Origin: Leyella stercorea
Lineage (GTDB): Bacteria > Bacteroidota > Bacteroidia > Bacteroidales > Bacteroidaceae
Assembly (NCBI RefSeq): GCF_019052365.1
Contig: NZ_JAHQUY010000003.1
Coordinates: 1-64,000 of the forward strand
Length of the DNA stretch: 64,000 nt
Direction of reading: 5' to 3'
In this document: positions 1 through 9,700 of the stretch, one piece after another
Numbering within the stretch: the stretch's first letter is position 1
Layout of the letters: every line of letters begins with the position of its first letter
Notes under the pieces: generated by a model
Told to the model about the DNA's origin: nothing
The model's input: only the letters and a program-made list of their open reading frames with translations
Databases searched by the model: none
Position numbers and translations under genes: made by a program

Positions 1-27
1 AGGACTTCGGGCAGGGTTTTTATTCTC

Positions 28-81
28 TTTGGAGTTTTAGCGGACAGCAATATAATAATACACTATTATTATCACTCCAAA
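28..81. other. Nested inverted repeat at the window edge
   Basis: The outer arms TTTGGAGT (28-35) and ACTCCAAA (74-81) enclose a perfect 9-bp inner stem, ATAATAATA (52-60) and TATTATTAT (64-72), with loop CAC. It could be a transcription terminator for a gene left of the window or a small palindromic repeat. No T-tract follows directly, so the role is uncertain. Confidence 0.4.
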
Positions 82-114
82 TTCCAGATGACCCCAAAAA
101 CAGCTTTTTAGTGT

Positions 115-156
115 GGAATAAATAATAATGTGTATACCTGCAGCAGGTAAAAAGAG
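115..156 (+). repeat. Degenerate copy of the downstream promoter segment (copy 1)
   Basis: These 42 bases repeat almost exactly at 561-602, differing around the -7 box: here it reads TATACCTG, in the second copy TATATTTG. The second copy is a consensus Bacteroidetes promoter and this one is not. It looks like an old local duplication with the repeats of 163-407 between the copies. Confidence 0.7.
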
Positions 157-162
157 CGGTGT

Positions 163-277
163 TCGTAGGAGGCTACGGCATTAGCTTTCCGCTACGCGCC
201 GCTGACTTTCAGTTCCTGCCGTAGCCATTGCAAATAGCTGTAGCAATTTGTATTTCAGTAGCTGTAGCCTCCTACGA
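163..277. repeat. GGAGGCTACGGCA palindromic repeat element, copy A
   Basis: The element starts CGTAGGAGGCTACGGCA and ends TGTAGCCTCCTACG, so the ends are inverted repeats. A close relative lies at 51484-51609 and a shorter one at 20501-20572. Copies A and B share an internal segment of about 32 bases (AGCTTTCCGCTACGCG and on) that copy C lacks. No open reading frame is present. It resembles a REP- or MITE-like dispersed element. Confidence 0.75.
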
Positions 278-335
278 TTGCATCTTTAGCTCTTCTATTT
301 TCGCTGCAAAACCTCACGAAAAGTCATCGTCACCC

Positions 336-410
336 GAACGGAATCCGATCGGACGGCGGACGCAATCCGATTGGACGGCGAACGCAATCTGATTGGACGG
401 CGAACGCGAG
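336..410. repeat. 22-bp tandem repeat, three units (locus 1 of 3)
   Basis: Three 22-bp units start at 342, 364 and 386, each of the form AATCCGATYGGACGGCGRACGC. The same unit recurs at 11672-11746 and 21244-21367. The left flank AGTCATCGT is shared with the locus near 11670. The remainder of 411-550 is AT-rich with no gene I can support. Confidence 0.75.
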
Positions 411-550
411 CGGTGGAGAAAACAGAGGGTTTACGTGGTAAAAGTAGGGAAACTATCAGTTTTAAAATTAATAATTACGAATAGATAATTACTAATTCAA
501 GCGGTTGCTATTTATAAGCAAATTGTGGCAGTTTGTTTAAAAACTTCTGT

Positions 551-586
551 TTTGTAAGGCGGAATAAATAATAATGTGTATATTTG
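551..586 (+). promoter_or_regulatory. Promoter of the secreted-protein operon
   Basis: TTTG at 551-554 and TATATTTG at 579-586 match the Bacteroidetes -33 (TTTG) and -7 (TAnnTTTG) elements with a 24-base spacer, slightly longer than usual. The start codon of the first gene is at 657, giving a leader of about 60 bases. Confidence 0.65.
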
Positions 587-656
587 CAGCAGGTAAAAAG
601 AGAGTTATAATATTATTACTTAGAAATTAAAGAGTCAAACTAAAAAAATCAAGACT

Positions 657-1154
657 ATGAAAGCAAGATTATTGCAAGCGTTGCTTGCGCTGTTGCTGCT
701 CGCGCCGACGTTGGCTGTACACGCCGACGAAGCCGACACCACGCCGCGCCAAGCACTCGTGTTGAAGTTCGTTGATGATGCCACGGCAAGCTTCTTCCTT
801 GCCGACAAGCCGGAAGTGGGCTTTGCCGACGGAAAGCTGACGGTTACATCCAACGGCGTCGCTACCGACTACGAACAGTCGGCTGTGGCGGAGTTCTATT
901 TCGACTACGTCGTGCCTACAGCCATTGCGGGCACAGAGGGCAATGCCTTCTCGTTCACGTACGACGACAACCGCACCGTGAAGGTGAGTGGTGCGAAGGC
1001 TGCTGAGGCTGCGCTCTACGCCGCCGACGGCACACTCGTGATGCGCAAGCGCATAGCCGACGGCACCGTTGTGCTGAACCTCGACAACTGCAAACCCGGA
1101 ATTTATGTACTTACACTTGAAAACGAACAAACTTTTAAACTAATCAAACAATGA
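657..1154 (+). CDS. Small secreted protein with type IX-like C-terminal tail
   Basis: This 165-residue protein has a signal peptide at residues 1-23 (MKARLLQALLALLLLAPTLA then VHA). The last 60 residues have the strand pattern of type IX sorting domains: a Tyr-x-x-Asp-Gly turn, a Gly-Ile-Tyr-Val-Leu strand and a final basic FKLIKQ. The middle (residues 25-100) is acidic and matches no family I recognise. It is the first gene after the promoter at 551-586, and its stop overlaps the next start (ATGA), so the first three genes are probably translationally coupled. It may be a surface protein or a sorting-tail-only accessory. Function unknown. Confidence 0.8.
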   Translation: MKARLLQALLALLLLAPTLAVHADEADTTPRQALVLKFVDDATASFFLADKPEVGFADGKLTVTSNGVATDYEQSAVAEFYFDYVVPTAIAGTEGNAFSFTYDDNRTVKVSGAKAAEAALYAADGTLVMRKRIADGTVVLNLDNCKPGIYVLTLENEQTFKLIKQ

Positions 1155-2962
1155 AAAAATCGTTACTTATCATCTCGTTTCTCATCTCTGCGCTCGCACT
1201 TCCTGTGGCGGCACAGCACACATTCGTTAAGAACTCGCCGCGCTTCTCTGCACCTGCCAAGGCTGACGAAGCCAAGACCATGGCTATGAGTCATGTTGTG
1301 GCGTCGTACTATACAGCCGCTTCTGAGGCTACCGGCAACTGCGACAACTATTATCTCGTGGTTTCGGACAAGACAAACGCTGTTTTTAACTCTGCCGAGG
1401 GCACCATCGTGGCTACAAACGCTAACGTGGCTGCCATCGACTTGTACGCTCCGGCGGGCACTGGCACCGAACTGCCCGAGGGAACGTTCAAGGCTGGCGA
1501 GGGCAGTCTCTATTATGATGCCGACTACTCTTACACCACAAAGTACGGATTCACCGGCAAGCCCGGCAAGGAGAACGCGCTGACGGGCGACGTGACCGTG
1601 AAGAAGGGCGCCGACAACTCGTATACCGTGACCTTCGCCGACGCCAACGGCGTGCAGTATACCTACACCGGCACGCTCAGCTTCGTAGACATGAACACCG
1701 GCACGACGGTATATCCGCAGATCCCTACCGACGTGAACACTACATTCACCGGCGGTATGGCTTACTATCACGGCAATCTGATGGAGTCGAACACGGGCAA
1801 TATCTACATCAACCTCTTCGACTGCGATTTCGACCCTGAGACAGGCAACATGAAGGGCACCGGATTCAACCTTGCCATCTGCGCTTTCAACCGACTCTTC
1901 GGCGACCCGAAGCAGGCCACGATCATCCCCGGCACATACACCGTAGCTCGCAACTTCAAGAGCGAGACCTACTTCCCGGGTATGGAGATAGACTATAACG
2001 GAATGACCATACTCATGGGTACATACATCAAGCGCCGCAAGACCGTGACCGGCTCTGATTCCGACTACGACTATGCTTATATCACCGACGGAACGGTAGT
2101 AATCACCGACGGCGACGAGGAAGGCACATTCAACTTCACCATCGACTGCACAACAGACCGCGGACATAAGGTGACGGGCACGGCGAAGAACATCAAGTTC
2201 AACATCGTCGACGTGTCTGACGACAAGGAGAAGTACGTAGAGTCGAACCTCGACCGCGACGTGAAGCTCAATCTCGACTACATCAAGAAGGCTCGTGTAT
2301 ACTTCCTCGGCAACCAGAACGGCGTGAACGTCTACACCGTCGACCTCGGCTCGCCAAGCGGCAAGGACGGCAACGAGGGCGACCTGCTCCGCATGGAGTT
2401 CCAGACCAGCGCCGGCACAGCATATCTGCCTTCAGGCACATACGAACTGATGGAGAACGACCACCTTTGGACAAACCTCTACGCGCCGTACAAGATGACA
2501 CGCGGCTACTTCGACAACGTGGGCGGACGCACCGGCACACGCTACGAGCACTTCGAGAAGGGACGCTACTGTGTTGTAGACAGCTTCGCCTTCGTATACA
2601 GCGGACGCGTGGGCGTTGAGCAGCTGGCTAACGAGGAGTATAAGTTCACTATCGACCTGGCTGACGGCAAGGGCTACCAGATTCAGGGCGAATGGAGCGG
2701 ACCGGTGGAACTCAACTACGACCCGTCTACAGGTCTTGGCAAGGTAGAGGGCGCTGAGGCTGAGACCGTGAAGTTTGTTGGCAACAGCACGCTTCTCGTG
2801 AGCGGCGCCGCAAAGGGCGAACGCCTCTCTGTATACACTGTAGGCGGACAGCATGTGCTCTCTGCCGACGCCACCAAATCGGTTGACGTGGCGGCTCTGC
2901 GCAGCGGCGTCTACGTTGTAAGAACAACAAATGGAGTTATAACAAAAATAGTAAAACGATGA
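1151..2962 (+). CDS. Secreted beta-rich protein with type IX-like sorting tail
   Basis: This protein has 603 residues, a signal peptide at about 1-21 (ending PVAAQ) and a C-terminal sorting-like domain at about 530-603, with a YTVGGQ turn, a SGVYVVRTTNG strand and final KIVKR. The body repeats a beta module: a phrase of the kind YTYTGTLSF, VTGTAKNIKF or IQGEWSGP comes at the end of each of three segments. This suggests calycin-like or lipocalin-like sheets. The same phrase occurs in the following gene. Start and stop overlap the neighbours by four bases on both sides. It is probably displayed on the surface; ligand unknown. Confidence 0.8.
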   Translation: MKKSLLIISFLISALALPVAAQHTFVKNSPRFSAPAKADEAKTMAMSHVVASYYTAASEATGNCDNYYLVVSDKTNAVFNSAEGTIVATNANVAAIDLYAPAGTGTELPEGTFKAGEGSLYYDADYSYTTKYGFTGKPGKENALTGDVTVKKGADNSYTVTFADANGVQYTYTGTLSFVDMNTGTTVYPQIPTDVNTTFTGGMAYYHGNLMESNTGNIYINLFDCDFDPETGNMKGTGFNLAICAFNRLFGDPKQATIIPGTYTVARNFKSETYFPGMEIDYNGMTILMGTYIKRRKTVTGSDSDYDYAYITDGTVVITDGDEEGTFNFTIDCTTDRGHKVTGTAKNIKFNIVDVSDDKEKYVESNLDRDVKLNLDYIKKARVYFLGNQNGVNVYTVDLGSPSGKDGNEGDLLRMEFQTSAGTAYLPSGTYELMENDHLWTNLYAPYKMTRGYFDNVGGRTGTRYEHFEKGRYCVVDSFAFVYSGRVGVEQLANEEYKFTIDLADGKGYQIQGEWSGPVELNYDPSTGLGKVEGAEAETVKFVGNSTLLVSGAAKGERLSVYTVGGQHVLSADATKSVDVAALRSGVYVVRTTNGVITKIVKR

Positions 2963-4368
2963 AAAAGACCGTATTGACAATGCTGTGCCTCATGGCGATG
3001 GGCGCCAGTTACGCACAGACCACAAAGCGAATAATGACCGTTCAGCAGAAGGACGGCACAAAGGTAGAATATAAGGTGGACAACGTGGAGCGCGTGAGCT
3101 TTTCGGAGCGCACATACGCCGAACTCGACAATCAGTGGGCGCTCAACGAGAACGTGAACGACGTGAAGACCGTGCTGCTGAAGGAGACTGACGAGTATAG
3201 CTCGTTCATGCTCTATTCTGCAGAAAACGTGACGAGCGACCTTGCGCTCCAGCCCGACGTTACAGTCACGCTGCCCGCAGCGTCTGTAGGACAGGAGGTA
3301 GACCTCGCTACGCTTGCTGAGGCAGGCGGCAAGCTCGTCTGCGGCGATCGCGAGTTCAAGAAGGGTGCGCTGAAGGTGAAGTTCGACAAGTTCAAGAAGA
3401 ACGTAACCGTATCTGTTGAGGCAGAAGACGGCGCCGACGACTTCCGTTGCGAGTATACAGGCACATTCAGCCGCACTTATGACGCCAGCAATACGTTCTC
3501 TGTTACCGATACGGAGCAGGCAACAACCCGCTTCTCTGTGCTTTCAGCTCTCTGCGTGCAGCCTTCTGCAACGGGCGAGCCTACCAACTTCGCTTTCGCT
3601 GACGTAGAAGTACAGGCTCCGGCTGACTTCCTTAACGCCAAAGCCGCAGTATGGTTCAGCGTTTCGGCTGCGAAACTCTACAACGGCACGGTAGACATGG
3701 CTACAGAAGCCGACAGCTACACCTTCCGCTATATCGACTATGCCACAAGAACCGTATACGACAAGGTGAAGTCGGGCTCTATTACCACCGCACAGGGCTT
3801 CGGCGGACAGACTTACGTGAGTCTTGAGGCAGTGCTCGAGGACGGCAGAACCGTGAGCCTCTCTTACTTCGGCACGTTCGCAGCTGCCGAGTCGCTCGAC
3901 GAAATCATACCGTCGGTAGTGGCAGAGAACGAGTACAAGTATTATAACTCTGACGGCGAACTCTCTATCACTCGTCAGCTTGGCACATCGTACATGAAGG
4001 AATACAAGGGCAACATCACCTTCTACCTTATCCCCGAAGGCGACGGCAAGACTTCTTCAGACAGAGTGGAGGTGAAGGTAGGCAGCGACCTTATCAACGC
4101 AGGCGAGATTGATCTTGCGAACATCGGTCAGGAGAAGGTGTTCGACATCAAGTACAACGCTGGCGGCATACAGCTGCAGTCGTACGCAGCAGGTCACGGC
4201 TACGGCAACATGCCAAACAACGGCACGCTCACTGTGAGCAAGGACGAGAACGACGTGTACGAGATTCTGCTCGACGTAACCAACAAGTACACTAACAGCT
4301 ATACCTCTAACGGCGGCGACAACACCCGTATCGTTGTCAACTATAAGGGTACATTTGAAAAATATTAA
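2959..4368 (+). CDS. Secreted beta-rich protein, function unknown
   Basis: This protein has 469 residues with a signal peptide (residues 1-20, MKKTVLTMLCLMAMGASYAQ). The mature start carries a DGTKVEYKVDNVERVSF segment, a phrase common near the N-terminus of secreted Bacteroidales proteins. Three later segments end in a Y-x-GTF strand (RCEYTGTF, LSYFGTF, VNYKGTF), the same module as in the gene upstream. Unlike its neighbours it has no sorting tail and ends on the third module. It overlaps the preceding gene by four bases. It may form a complex with the preceding product. Function not recognised. Confidence 0.75.
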   Translation: MKKTVLTMLCLMAMGASYAQTTKRIMTVQQKDGTKVEYKVDNVERVSFSERTYAELDNQWALNENVNDVKTVLLKETDEYSSFMLYSAENVTSDLALQPDVTVTLPAASVGQEVDLATLAEAGGKLVCGDREFKKGALKVKFDKFKKNVTVSVEAEDGADDFRCEYTGTFSRTYDASNTFSVTDTEQATTRFSVLSALCVQPSATGEPTNFAFADVEVQAPADFLNAKAAVWFSVSAAKLYNGTVDMATEADSYTFRYIDYATRTVYDKVKSGSITTAQGFGGQTYVSLEAVLEDGRTVSLSYFGTFAAAESLDEIIPSVVAENEYKYYNSDGELSITRQLGTSYMKEYKGNITFYLIPEGDGKTSSDRVEVKVGSDLINAGEIDLANIGQEKVFDIKYNAGGIQLQSYAAGHGYGNMPNNGTLTVSKDENDVYEILLDVTNKYTNSYTSNGGDNTRIVVNYKGTFEKY

Positions 4369-4376
4369 TTAAAGAT

Positions 4377-4446
4377 GTTGTTGTGTTGAGATGGTGAGAT
4401 GGTGACAAATGCATATCTCAACACCTCAACACCTCAACATATCAAC
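4377..4446. repeat. 8-bp repeat family, inverted arrays (locus 1)
   Basis: On the right, four 8-bp units run from 4415 to 4446 (ATCTCAAC, ACCTCAAC, ACCTCAAC, ATATCAAC). On the left (about 4385-4408) the complementary form occurs (GTTGAGAT, GGTGAGAT). The two arms could pair into a hairpin in the 97-base gap between the 469-residue protein gene and the protease gene. Confidence 0.75.
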
Positions 4447-4465
4447 ATTAAAACAATCCTAATCA

Positions 4466-6616
4466 ATGAACAAATCAAACATCCTATTGGCATCGCTGCT
4501 CCTCGTGGGCAGCTCGGCTTTCGCACAGAAGCTTTCGCCAAGTACGAGCCTGATGCTTCAGGATATGAGTACGCAGAAAAATGTGAAATCGGCAACAGCG
4601 AAGAAGGTGGACGCCTTCATCACCGTTGCTCCGTCGAAACAGCACGCAGCCGCCGACTGCATCAGTCGACTTGAGGCGCTCGGCGTGGAAGTTCGCAACG
4701 TCGTAACCGACCGTCTGCTCACCGTGAGTCTGCCGCTTGAGGCTGTTGAGGCTGTAGCGGCACTCGACGAAGTGGAGAACGTGCAGGTAGGTACAAGTGT
4801 GCGCATGCTCCTCGACACCGCACGCAAGGAGACTGGCGTTGACGACTGCCACTCAACTACCTCCGAGCTGGGCGCATACACCGGCAAGGGCGTCGTTGTG
4901 GGCGTTGTAGACGGCGGATTCCAGTATTCGCACGTCGACTTCACCAACCCCGACGGCATCGGCACACGCATAGCACGCGTTTGGGACCAGAATGCCAACG
5001 GCGGAAAAGCACCCTCGAAGTTCGGCTACGGTAGCGAGTACGTCACCTACGACGAGATGCGCGCCGTCAACTATGACATATCTTCTACGTTCCACGGATC
5101 GCACGTGGCAGGTATCGCCGCAGGCAGCGACCGCACGACGCCTTACTACGGCGTTGCGCCCGAGTCGGAGCTGGTCTTCGTGAGCTTCGGTTCGAGCAAC
5201 GTGAACATCACCGACGGCATACAGTATTGCTTCGACTATGCTGAGAGCGTAGGCAAACCCTGTGTTGTGAACATCAGTCTGGGTTCGCACCTCGGTCCGC
5301 ACGACGGCACCTCGGCTTCCGACCAGGCTTTCGCTGCAATGGCAGGTCCCGGACGCATCATCGTTGGCGCTGCGGGCAACGAGGGCAGCACAGCGCTGCA
5401 CGTAGGCAAAGACCTTGAGGATGGCGACACATCGCTCAAGACCATGATAGGCTTCAGCGAAAACTCTGCGAGCAAGCAGGCTTACGTGGACATCTGGGGC
5501 AGCAAGGGCGCTCCGCTTAAGGTGAAGGCTGTAGTGGTTGACGCTCTGAAGGGCAAGGTGATGTACGAGTCTCCGGCTGTGGAGACCGACGGCGAGACCG
5601 ACGTGAAGTACACCTTCCCTGATGGTAGCGGCGTGGTGTCTACCGTGCAGATGGCTCTGCAGAAGAACCCGACAAACGAGCGCACGGAGGTGATGCTGAT
5701 GTGTCGCGCTACAAGCATTGCTGAGAACCGCAAGATAGGAATCGTGGCTACGAGCGACGCAGGCACATCCATACACATGTGGAACAACGCAACCGAAGGC
5801 TACTTCCTCAATGGAGGCAAGCGCGGATGGACCGACGGCGACACCGACTACACCGTGGGCGAGCTTGGCGGCGTGAGCGACAACGTTATCAGCGTCGGTT
5901 CGTACAACACCAAGATGGATTACACCACGCTCGGCGGCGACGTCTACGGCATCAACACCGCTCTGGTGGGCAACAAGGGTGCTCTGTCGCTCTTCTCGAG
6001 TCACGGACCGACGCTCGACGGACGCACCAAGCCCGACGTGACGGCTCCGGGCTGTCTGCTCATCTCTGCCACATCGAGGTATTATGCAGGCTTCAGCTCG
6101 TCGACCTGTGCGGTGAAGTCGGGCGACGACTACTACGACGCCAATATGGGTACGTCGATGGCTTCGCCTGTTGTTACCGGCACCGTAGCTCTCTGGCTTC
6201 AGGCTAACCCGAACCTCTCACCGGCTGACGTGCGCGCTATTCTGAACAAGACCGCACGCCACGACAACTATACAGGCACAGCCGAGAAGTCGGACCGCAA
6301 CAGCTGGGGCGCAGGTAAGATAGACGCTTTCGCAGGTCTGAAGATGGCGCTCGACGCCACAGGCATCAAGGACACGAAGGCAGGCGAACAGATGTTCAGC
6401 ATCACTACCGACCGTGTGGCTCGCACCGCACAGTTCTTCTTCGGAAACGACGGCGCAGCTCGCGTGGCTGTCTACAACGCACTCGGACAGCAGGTTTGCG
6501 CCAAGCGGCTTGCTGCAAGCGGCGAGACAGTAGACCTCTCACAGCTGGGTAACGGCGTGTTCGTCGTAAAGCTGCAGCAGGGCAGCGCAGAAAAGTCTGT
6601 GAAGATTGCATTGTAA
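4466..6616 (+). CDS. Secreted subtilisin-like (S8) serine protease with sorting tail
   Basis: This 716-residue protein is an S8-family endopeptidase. The signal peptide covers residues 1-20. An inhibitor-like prodomain covers about 40-115. The catalytic triad is Asp149 (VVDGG), His210 (FHGSHVAG) and Ser564 (MGTSMASP), with the usual oxyanion Asn in the GAAGNEGS segment. The region between His and Ser is long (about 350 residues) and contains an inserted beta domain at about 320-440. Residues 640-716 form a type IX-like tail (AVYNALGQQ, GNGVFVVKL). It follows the three secreted-protein genes after a 97-base repeat-containing gap and ends at the strong terminator at 6629. Likely a surface or secreted protease; substrates cannot be read from sequence. 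Confidence 0.93.
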   Translation: MNKSNILLASLLLVGSSAFAQKLSPSTSLMLQDMSTQKNVKSATAKKVDAFITVAPSKQHAAADCISRLEALGVEVRNVVTDRLLTVSLPLEAVEAVAALDEVENVQVGTSVRMLLDTARKETGVDDCHSTTSELGAYTGKGVVVGVVDGGFQYSHVDFTNPDGIGTRIARVWDQNANGGKAPSKFGYGSEYVTYDEMRAVNYDISSTFHGSHVAGIAAGSDRTTPYYGVAPESELVFVSFGSSNVNITDGIQYCFDYAESVGKPCVVNISLGSHLGPHDGTSASDQAFAAMAGPGRIIVGAAGNEGSTALHVGKDLEDGDTSLKTMIGFSENSASKQAYVDIWGSKGAPLKVKAVVVDALKGKVMYESPAVETDGETDVKYTFPDGSGVVSTVQMALQKNPTNERTEVMLMCRATSIAENRKIGIVATSDAGTSIHMWNNATEGYFLNGGKRGWTDGDTDYTVGELGGVSDNVISVGSYNTKMDYTTLGGDVYGINTALVGNKGALSLFSSHGPTLDGRTKPDVTAPGCLLISATSRYYAGFSSSTCAVKSGDDYYDANMGTSMASPVVTGTVALWLQANPNLSPADVRAILNKTARHDNYTGTAEKSDRNSWGAGKIDAFAGLKMALDATGIKDTKAGEQMFSITTDRVARTAQFFFGNDGAARVAVYNALGQQVCAKRLAASGETVDLSQLGNGVFVVKLQQGSAEKSVKIAL

Positions 6617-6628
6617 TATACTATTCAT

Positions 6629-6676
6629 AAAAGACCGGCAGATTGTTCAGTTCTGACAATCTGCCGGTCTTTTGTA
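6629..6676 (+). terminator. Rho-independent terminator after the protease gene
   Basis: A perfect 18-bp stem (6629-6646 and 6656-6673) starts AAAAGACCGGCAGATTGT, has a 9-base loop and ends in a T-run. Confidence 0.9.
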
Positions 6677-6739
6677 TAAACTTATGCTTGCGCCGATAGT
6701 TTTTTTATTTCTATACAATCATTATTCGGGATTTTTATC

Positions 6740-6747
6740 TAAATTTG
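6740..6747 (+). promoter_or_regulatory. -7 box of the 1029-residue protein gene
   Basis: TAAATTTG matches TAnnTTTG 26 bases before the start codon. No good -33 TTTG is seen at the expected distance. Confidence 0.5.
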
Positions 6748-6773
6748 TAGCCAAATACTTAACTCAATAACAA

Positions 6774-9700
6774 ATGATTATGCCTACAGTCAAAACGAGA
6801 ATCTTTGCACTTGGCTGTCTGTTCGCACTGGCTTCTGCACCCGTTGTGCAGGCCGTAGCCCAGAACGGACAGTACATCTACGATGTGCAGGACGGCGAGG
6901 CCGACATCTTCGGTCAGTTGCGCTACGAGAAGAATGTGAACGGAACCGGTCTGGTGAAGCTCAACACCGCCAACCCCAACGGCTACCAATGGGTGCGCGA
7001 CTACGGCTATCAGGCTGGCGTGACGCCTATCACTACAGCCGGCACGTATGTAGGCAGCGAGTACTACGCCTACGAGACAACGCTATACGCCAATACGCTC
7101 ATGCCACGCGCCATCAGTGTGGTGGATGTGAACACGGGCGAGTATACCGCCAAACGCGAGATTGTGAACTCGACGACCGAGGCGCCGCTCATTCTCGACG
7201 AGATGACGTACGACCCGAAGACAAACCGCATCTTCGGTCTGCACTACGACACCAGCGCCAATAAGTCGTACATCTACGAGATTGACTGCACGACGCTCGA
7301 CATAGCGCTTGTGGCTACCATCGACAAGGTGCTCTTCTACACGCTCGCCGCCGACAACGGATCGCTCTACGCCGTGCGCAAGGGCGGCATGAAGAGCTAT
7401 CTTAGCAAGATAGACATCAGCAGCATCAACAAGACCACAAAGACCTGCGAGTACAGCGACTTGGGCAACACCAACGTGTATCTCGGCGACTACAGTCAGA
7501 CGATGGAGTTCGACAAGACGACGCATCGCCTGTGGTGGATGGCGCAGACATCAGACGGCAACGCTTATCTCGTGGAGCTTAACCCGCAGACGGGCGCACA
7601 GATAAAGAAGGAGTTCATCGACAACGAGATGCAGCTGCTCGGCATGGGCATTCCGTATCAGTACGTGGCAGACGGCGCACCGTCGTATCCGCGCGCATTC
7701 AAGGCTACAGCCGATGCAAAGGGCGCTCTCTCGGCACAGCTTTCGTGGACAACACCGAGCGTGAGCTATCTCGGCGCAAAGCTCTCGGCGCTCACAGGCA
7801 CCAAGGTCTACCGCAACGACCAGCTTGTCTACACTTCTACAGAGACAACGCAGGGCAAGAGCGTAGCGTGGACCGACAAACCTTCGACCGACGGCTACTA
7901 TATATATAAGGTGGTGCCGTACAACGCTGCGGGCGACGGCGTATACAAGGAGTTTGCGGCGTACGTAGGCGAGGACCTGCCGAGTGCTCCGCAGAACGTT
8001 ACGCTCACCACGCACGGCGGCAATGCCGAGATAACATGGGCGGCACCCGCAGAGGGACAGCACGGCGGTTATTTCGACAACGCCAGTCTGAAGTACAACG
8101 TGGTGCGCATGCCCGACAACAAGGTGGTTGTAGAGGGCACAACATCGCTCCGTGCTACCGACGCCGTGAGCGTTCAGAAGGGCTACAGCTACATCGTGAC
8201 GGCTGTGAACAAGAAGGGTGTGGGCGCTTCGGCTACATCCAAGACCTTGAGCTTCGGACCCGAGGACAGTGTGCCGTTCACTTCGCCGCTCACCACGCAG
8301 GACGATTTCGACCGTTGGGTGACTGCGGACAAGAACAACGACGGCAACACATGGACATTCTACAAGCCTACGCAGACCACTACATACGACCGCTGCGACC
8401 AGAACGCCGACGACTGGCTCTACACGCCGGCGCTGAAGTTCGAGAAGGGCAAGACATATCAGGTGCGCTACACTTACTCGTCAGCCAACTGGGTGACTCC
8501 CGACAAGCACGAGCAGGTGATGGAGCAGATGAAGGTTTGGTTCTGTGCGGAACCGATAGCCACCGGTGCGGCGAAACTCATCAAGGAAACGGGCGAGTTC
8601 CACACAGCTTCGAACATCTTCCTCTACGGCAAGGACAACTTCCTGACAGAAACAACCGGTTCGGCACGCATCGCTTTCCAGGCGTGCAGCGAGGCTAACC
8701 ACGGACAGATATATCTGAAGGACGTCTCTATACGCGAGTACAGCACGAAGGACCTCAGTGTGCAGGCACTCACCGGCTCGCAGCTCGTGAACAGTCAGAG
8801 TCAGCAGACCTTCACCGTCGATGTGCGCAACGAAGGCTCGGCTACGGTGAGCGATTACCGCGTGCTGCTGCTCAACGCCGACAACAACGAGGTGCTCGGC
8901 GAGGCTAAGGGCAAGGCAGTAGCCAAGGACGAGACCGTAGAAGTGGCAGTCAACTGGGTGCCGGGAGCAGAAGGCACTATAAAGGTTGTGGCAAAGGTGG
9001 AGCTTGCGGGCGACACATATCCGGCAGACAACGTGCTGGCTACACCGCTGGAGGTGAAGATATCGGCAGCCGACGCCGACAAGTGGCTCACGCTCAACAC
9101 GGACAACAGCTGGGGATGGCGCTTCCCGTTCTTCATGCTCGACCCATACTCGCAGTGTCAGGCGCTCTTCCTCGAAAAAGAGATGCAGAAGAAGGGCATC
9201 GAGATTACCGGCATGCGCTTCCTCTACAACGGCAAGAACGCTGAGGCTTACACCTTCCCGGCACGCATCGGCATCAAGAATACAACCCGCACCGATATGC
9301 TCGACGAGGACGGCGGCGATGCATTGTTCGACGAGGGCGGATTCACAACCGTGTTCGACGGCAACATCACAATACAGGGCAATGCCAACGACCTGGAACT
9401 GGTCGTTAACCTCGACAAGCCGTACAAATACGAGGGCGGCAACGTGATTATGAAGTTCGAGTGTCCGCTCGGCACACAGTATATCAAGGACAGTACGAAG
9501 CATCCCGACTGGCACATGATGGAGATGGACGGCAATCCGCACATCGCCTACTGCAGTGGTGAGGACGACGGCGAGAACGTGTGGGGCGAACTGCTCATGC
9601 CGTTCATCAGCATCGCTTATAAGGACAACGGCGCTGCGGGCATCTTCGCTATCGGCGGCGACAAGACCGGCGTAACACGCTCTGGCGACTCGCTGCTCTT

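Noticed and set aside
4399-4674. 91-codon plus-strand frame starting in the 8-bp repeats
   Set aside because: It is out of frame with the protease gene it overlaps and begins with translated repeats.
4853-6004. 383-codon minus-strand frame opposite the S8 protease
   Set aside because: The protease triad is on the plus strand; the antisense frame is rich in His and Val as expected for a shadow.
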